The position numbers were made by a program, and so were the translations under genes. Positions 6,260 to 9,381 of a DNA stretch of 9,381 nt are shown here, piece after piece (position 1 is the stretch's first letter; each line of letters begins with the position of its first letter). Source of the stretch: Candidatus Babeliales bacterium (GTDB lineage: Bacteria; Babelota; Babeliae; Babelales; CAZZPM01). The stretch lies in the NCBI GenBank assembly GCA_016763165.1, contig JAESUJ010000115.1:1-9381 (forward strand), given 5' to 3'. Below the pieces are notes generated by a model, which was not told where the DNA came from, made no database searches, and was given only the letters and a program-made list of their open reading frames with translations.

Positions 6260-8713
6260 ATGCTGTACAAGAAAAGCTTTATAAAAAGACAATTCAGTGC
6301 CGTTTTTTTATTTTTAGTTTCCTGCACTTCACTTCATGATATCTATGCTGATTCACTTAACATTAGATCGACATCTTCTTCTGCACAAGAGTCATTTCCT
6401 CTCATTAAAAAAATCATTATTAAAGGAACAAATAGCGTTGATGAAGCAGTTATTAAAAATAGACTACCGTACGAAGTTAACAAACCTTTTAATCCCACCT
6501 TTTCAACAGAAGCAATCAACCAACTGTACAACTTGGGTATCTTTAGTCAGATAACAGTATCTGAAGAAAAAGTAGGATCCAACGAATGCAACCTCATAAT
6601 AACTCTCGAAGAATATGCGCTTGTTGATGACTTTTTATTTAAAGGAGTTAATCATTTTGAGAAAGAGAAACTACTAGAAAAACTGCATCTTTCTGAAAAC
6701 GATCGGCTTGACACTGAAAAGGTTATTCGCACCGCTCACAGCTTAAAAAAACTGTATCAAGATGTTCAGTATCTTAATGTACACATCGATACCAAAATAA
6801 TTCCAAACCCTGAGAATTCTCAAAAAAAAATTGCTGTTTTCACTGTTGATGAAGGCAAAAAAGTACGTATCAGAAAAGTAAACTTTCATGGATCTGAGCA
6901 AGTTCCTTTTTATAGTTATTGTCATCTCATTTTTACTCGACCTATGTGGCTACTCAGTACAACAGATGATTCAGGAAAAGTTGATGAAATAATGCTTGAA
7001 CAAGACAAGCATCGTATTGAATACTTTTATCAAGATCAAGGATTCTTGATGGCTAAAGTTTCTGGCATTGAAATCGAGCCGGTTGATGAAGGCTTCCGTG
7101 ATGTAACATTTTACATTCGTGAAGGTCACAAATTCAAAATTCGATATCTCAACGTTGAATGTTCCGATGAAGAATTCACTGACAAAGATCTCGCTAAATA
7201 TATTGCTTTTGATGAAGGCGATACTTACTCCCGAACAAAAATTGTTGATTCAATAAATAACCTGAAGTCTGCTCTGGGTGAATACGGATTTATTTTTGCA
7301 GATGTCTACCCACAATTAAAGCCACTTGAAGATCAGAACCTTGTCGATGTCAGCTTCATCGTAGAGAAGTCTCATAAACTTTTTGCAAATAACATTAACA
7401 TTGTTGGCAATAATATTACACGTGATAAGGTTATTCGTCGTCAAGTTACTTTTGAAGAAGGGGATCTCATCACCAGCCAAAAGCTTGAGATGTCTAAATT
7501 AAACGTTGAGTACCTCAGTTACTTCGAACGTGGTTCAGTTAACTGGAAAATTAACAAAGTGACTGAAACACTTGCAGACTTAACGCTATCCGTTCATGAA
7601 GCACGAACAGGACACTTAAATTTTAACATGACCTATGGTGCCGATCGTGGATCTGCAAATGACAGCCTTAAATTTGGACTCGATCTTGGCAAGTCAAATA
7701 TTGGAGGACTTGGATTTGATGCGAATGCAATTGTGCAAGCATCACCAAAAAGTTTTCAACGTGGCGAGTTCCGAATATTTGATCCATATTTCTTGGACAA
7801 TAGAATTTCAATCGGTTTTTCAACCTACATTAAACGTGATGAATACGAACAGTGGGGATATTTGCAAACACGACCTGTAGAAAAACTATGGGGTATCTCA
7901 AGCCAAGTTGGATTTACACTTGATTCGATAGATCCTAAGCTTCACTGGTTAACAGAAATTGGAACAGAACATGTTTCTTACAATAATCATAATTTAATTG
8001 TTGAAGGAATTAGTTCTGATGTTTTTCAAGATATTGTAAAACTTCGATTTATTGAAGGAACAATCAACTGGTTATCATTCACGCTACTTAAAGATACACG
8101 AAATCATAAAGTTTATCCGAATCAAGGATACCGCCTTGAATTAAGTAGCAAATTTGCACTACCTTTTGTAAACCAAACATTTAGTTTTTATAAATTTGAA
8201 CTTGAAGGAAGTTGGTACACCCCTATTATCGGTCCTGACTCGCTTGTCCTTACCCTGCACGGACGTGGTAGTATCATTGATCGCTTTCAAAGCGACAAGT
8301 CGATACCATACAAAGAGCTATTTCAGATGGGTGGACAAGGAACAGTTCGTGGATTCTTATGGGGAGGAGTTGGTCCTGTTTGGGCTCCAACAAATGCACC
8401 ACTCGGTAGTAAACGTGCTATACAATTTAATGCTGAACTTGTTTTTCCTCTCGTTCCTGATTATTCGATGAAGGGACACTTCTTTTATGATGCAGGTGCT
8501 GGCTGGAGAACTGTTGTTGATGGAATTCCAGAAGATAGTCAAAGAGAAAACATCAAACGAAATAACTTCGAAATGCGCCACTCAGTTGGATTTGGTCTCA
8601 ATCTTATGCAACCTGTTCCTGCAAAAATTGACTGGGGTTATAAACTTGATCGAAAGAAAAAAGAAGGTGAAAGTGCTTCAGAATTCCATTTAAGCATGAA
8701 CTATGCATGGTAA
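6260..8713 (+). CDS. bamA: Outer-membrane beta-barrel assembly protein BamA
   Basis: BamA (Omp85 family) folds and inserts beta-barrel proteins into the outer membrane. The 817-aa length is typical. After a signal sequence come five POTRA domains, at about 47-118, 119-198, 199-288, 289-370 and 371-447, each with the usual beginning (for example IKKIIIKGTNSV, VDDFLFKGVNHF, IRKVNFHGSEQV, NNINIVGNNIT) and a YF/LYxxxGF-type helix. The C-terminal barrel (about 448-817) has the DTRN...YPNQGYRLE segment (612-626), the Omp85 hallmark GGQGTVRGF (691-699) and a terminal aromatic strand ending NYAW. POTRA3 carries a short insert (TRPMWLLSTTDDSG). The signal sequence contains LVSC at 19-22, a good lipobox, so the protein might be lipidated on C22; signal peptidase I cleavage after A30 is the alternative. 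The start is ATG 6260 with AAGGA 10 nt upstream; a TTG at 6233 would put extra charged residues ahead of the signal sequence. It has its own promoter, and transcription is probably ended by the hairpin at 8768-8815. Confidence 0.95.
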   Translation: MLYKKSFIKRQFSAVFLFLVSCTSLHDIYADSLNIRSTSSSAQESFPLIKKIIIKGTNSVDEAVIKNRLPYEVNKPFNPTFSTEAINQLYNLGIFSQITVSEEKVGSNECNLIITLEEYALVDDFLFKGVNHFEKEKLLEKLHLSENDRLDTEKVIRTAHSLKKLYQDVQYLNVHIDTKIIPNPENSQKKIAVFTVDEGKKVRIRKVNFHGSEQVPFYSYCHLIFTRPMWLLSTTDDSGKVDEIMLEQDKHRIEYFYQDQGFLMAKVSGIEIEPVDEGFRDVTFYIREGHKFKIRYLNVECSDEEFTDKDLAKYIAFDEGDTYSRTKIVDSINNLKSALGEYGFIFADVYPQLKPLEDQNLVDVSFIVEKSHKLFANNINIVGNNITRDKVIRRQVTFEEGDLITSQKLEMSKLNVEYLSYFERGSVNWKINKVTETLADLTLSVHEARTGHLNFNMTYGADRGSANDSLKFGLDLGKSNIGGLGFDANAIVQASPKSFQRGEFRIFDPYFLDNRISIGFSTYIKRDEYEQWGYLQTRPVEKLWGISSQVGFTLDSIDPKLHWLTEIGTEHVSYNNHNLIVEGISSDVFQDIVKLRFIEGTINWLSFTLLKDTRNHKVYPNQGYRLELSSKFALPFVNQTFSFYKFELEGSWYTPIIGPDSLVLTLHGRGSIIDRFQSDKSIPYKELFQMGGQGTVRGFLWGGVGPVWAPTNAPLGSKRAIQFNAELVFPLVPDYSMKGHFFYDAGAGWRTVVDGIPEDSQRENIKRNNFEMRHSVGFGLNLMQPVPAKIDWGYKLDRKKKEGESASEFHLSMNYAW

Positions 8714-8714
8714 A

Positions 8715-9002
8715 CTAAAGCAGAGAATCTTGTTGTTCTAACCCGAGCAATTGTAAAATCTTTTCTTGAGAAAAAGGGGTCGTTAATAATAATGTTTTAT
8801 AACGACCTTTTTCTCCATCAAGAATCGTTATTGACCCTTTCGAAACTCCAAGCTTTTTTGCACATAATTTAATCAGTGCATCATTAGCTTTACCTTCAAC
8901 CGCAGGGGCCATAACATATATTTTTATACTTCCTTGAGCATCATACAAAATCCGTTCTCTTGATGCATTTGGTGTGACTTTAACTGACAAGCGTATTTCC
9001 AT
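8715..9002 (-). CDS. DUF167 / YggU-family protein
   Basis: A 95-aa protein of the conserved YggU (DUF167) family, whose biochemical role is not established. The family pattern is clear along its whole length: RLSVKVTPNASRERI (4-18), GSIKIYVMAPAVEGKANDALIKLCAKKLGVSKGSI (24-58) with the signature proline and the GKAN turn, and ILDGEKGRYKTLLL (60-73). It is probably cytoplasmic, with no signal or membrane segment. The ATG at 9002 matches the usual family start, with a GAAAGA site about 7 nt upstream; a GTG at 9041 is in frame but lies at the predicted transcription start. The stop (TAG) is one base from the bamA stop, so the two genes converge. Its 3' half contains the bamA terminator hairpin. 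Confidence 0.9.
   Translation of the reverse strand: MEIRLSVKVTPNASRERILYDAQGSIKIYVMAPAVEGKANDALIKLCAKKLGVSKGSITILDGEKGRYKTLLLTTPFSQEKILQLLGLEQQDSLL
8768..8815 (+). terminator. Intrinsic terminator for bamA, inside the DUF167 frame
   Basis: GGTCGTTA (8778-8785) pairs with TAACGACC (8800-8807). Flanking GAGAAAAA (8768-8775) pairs with TTTTTCTC (8808-8815), leaving a GG bulge and a 14-nt loop. The plus-strand transcript therefore ends in a stem followed by TTTTTCTC, 55 nt after the bamA stop. The minus strand also ends in CCCCTTTTT, so the structure is symmetric, but on that strand it lies within translated DUF167 sequence. Confidence 0.65.
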
Positions 9003-9034
9003 TTTTATATCTTTCAAAAAGATGCGTTTAAAAT

Positions 9035-9063
9035 TTGACACTTTATTATAAGCAAGATATCAT
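9035..9063 (+). promoter_or_regulatory. Sigma70-type promoter for the tRNA pair
   Basis: TTGACA (9035-9040, perfect), a 17-nt spacer and TATCAT (9058-9063, 5 of 6) predict a start near 9070. This gives a leader of about 47 nt before tRNA-Arg that RNase P would remove. It overlaps the DUF167 -10 on the other strand. Confidence 0.65.
9045..9050 (-). promoter_or_regulatory. Candidate -10 box for the DUF167 gene
   Basis: On the minus strand a perfect TATAAT lies 42 nt before the ATG at 9002 and would start transcription near 9038. No clear -35 is seen at the proper distance (AAGTCT at 9068-9073). It sits in the spacer of the plus-strand tRNA promoter, so the two polymerases would compete. Confidence 0.38.
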
Positions 9064-9116
9064 AAAAAGACTTAAAACAAGCAAATGCGTCTGTTTTTGA
9101 CATACTTTACTTCATA

Positions 9117-9193
9117 GCGCCCATAGCTCAATTGGATAGAGTACCAGACTACGAATCTGGCGGTTAGAGGTTCGATTCCTCTTGGGCGCACCA
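9117..9193 (+). tRNA. tRNA-Arg(ACG)
   Basis: A complete 77-nt cloverleaf with CCA encoded. The acceptor GCGCCCA pairs with TGGGCGC (9183-9189), and the anticodon stem CCAGA/TCTGG encloses CTACGAA. The anticodon ACG (9151-9153) reads CGN arginine codons, with A34 expected to become inosine. The D loop has the A20 arginine identity base, the variable loop is 5 nt, and the T arm is AGAGG/CCTCT with TTCGATT. The discriminator is A. It is probably co-transcribed with tRNA-Ser 40 nt downstream. Confidence 0.97.
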
Positions 9194-9216
9194 GTTCTCG
9201 TCAATTTGACAGAACT
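9193..9216 (+). other. Stem-loop in the tRNA-Arg/tRNA-Ser spacer
   Basis: AGTTCT (9193-9198) and GTCA (9200-9203) pair with TGAC (9207-9210) and AGAACT (9211-9216), a 10-bp stem with one bulged C and an ATT loop. The first paired base is the A of the tRNA-Arg CCA. No T-run follows, so it is more likely a processing or folding element than a terminator. Confidence 0.5.
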
Positions 9217-9233
9217 GAAAATGAATTCTGCAA

Positions 9234-9325
9234 GGAGAGATGGCTGAGTGGCTGAAAGCACCTGCCTGCTAAGCAGGTATCTGGAGAAATCCGGATCGAG
9301 GGTTCGAATCCCTCTCTCTCCACCA
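9234..9325 (+). tRNA. tRNA-Ser(GCT)
   Basis: A complete 92-nt class II tRNA with CCA encoded. The acceptor GGAGAGA pairs with TCTCTCC (9315-9321), and the anticodon stem CCTGC/GCAGG encloses CTGCTAA. The anticodon GCT (9268-9270) reads AGC and AGU serine codons. The long variable arm ATCTGGA/TCCGGAT is capped by a GAAA loop, which is the serine-type layout. The T arm is GAGGG/CCCTC with TTCGAAT. The discriminator at 9322 is A, whereas bacterial serine tRNAs normally have G there. Confidence 0.96.
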
Positions 9326-9328
9326 TTT

Positions 9329-9351
9329 GCCGTTACGCAAAGCGTTATGGC
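9329..9351 (+). other. Stem-loop directly after tRNA-Ser
   Basis: GCCGTTACGC (9329-9338) pairs with GCGTTATGGC (9342-9351) across an AAA loop, with one T-T mismatch and one G-T pair. It starts 4 nt after the CCA and has no T-run, so it is either a 3' processing signal or an atypical terminator. The last 56 bases are about 48% GC, higher than most of the window, and hold no complete gene. Confidence 0.4.
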
Positions 9352-9381
9352 TGGTGTCACGACGCAGCATCTGAAGTTAAA

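Noticed and set aside
9097..9102. Second TTGACA box on the plus strand
   Set aside because: A -10 at the proper distance would fall inside tRNA-Arg, so it cannot drive the mature 5' end. The promoter at 9035-9063 fits better.
9112..9360. Minus-strand reading frame of 82 codons containing GERGIRTLD
   Set aside because: It is the antisense of the two tRNA genes; this peptide is a well-known false protein from antisense translation of tRNA-Ser.
9347..9381. ATG-started frame running off the right end (MAGVTTQHLKL)
   Set aside because: Only 11 codons are visible, there is no ribosome site, and the ATG lies within the stem-loop.
1..9381. CRISPR array, insertion sequence or prophage attachment site
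   Set aside because: No spaced direct repeats, transposase or integrase are present, and I saw no duplicated tRNA 3' end within the window.

Overview
The window is about 9.4 kb of AT-rich chromosomal DNA from a diderm (Gram-negative-type) bacterium. It carries a BamA outer-membrane assembly protein, prolipoprotein signal peptidase LspA, clear Shine-Dalgarno sites, sigma70-like promoters, and TGA read as stop (standard bacterial code). All genes sit on tight spacing and none has an obvious close match to a well-known model species. The style (low GC, small intergenic gaps, divergent core proteins) would fit a little-cultured lineage such as Dependentiae (TM6), but that assignment is a guess. 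Nothing in the window proves it.

Layout. A minus-strand cluster fills 9-4055 and is read pheT -> lspA -> pgpA-like gene -> comF-like gene. Its genes overlap or are separated by at most about 43 bp, so it is probably one operon. pheS is not next to pheT. A 207-bp divergent control region (4056-4262) holds a dyad and candidate promoters. On the plus strand follow a membrane-anchored alpha/beta-hydrolase (4263-5687) and, 3 bp later, a GtrA-family membrane protein (5691-6068). After a 191-bp gap with a good sigma70 promoter comes bamA (6260-8713). A DUF167/YggU gene (8715-9002) converges on bamA with one base between the stop codons, and a strong two-way terminator hairpin lies inside the DUF167 reading frame. 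The right end carries tRNA-Arg(ACG) and tRNA-Ser(GCT) on the plus strand behind a consensus-like promoter. Each tRNA is followed at once by a stem-loop. No gap exceeds 300 bp.

How the genes relate. Several concern the cell envelope: LspA matures lipoproteins, BamA inserts outer-membrane beta-barrels, GtrA-type proteins move polyprenyl-linked sugars, the hydrolase may act on lipid or ester substrates, and PgpA-type enzymes make phosphatidylglycerol. PheT and the two tRNAs serve translation.

The most interesting points are: (1) the PgpA-like protein keeps the family scaffold but has lost most of the conserved acidic and basic active-site residues; (2) BamA has a good lipobox in its signal sequence; (3) the bamA terminator is embedded in the opposing coding sequence; (4) tRNA-Ser has A rather than the usual G at the discriminator position; (5) PheT has a strongly diverged N-terminal tRNA-binding-like region. 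I found no mobile element, CRISPR array or evident new defence system.
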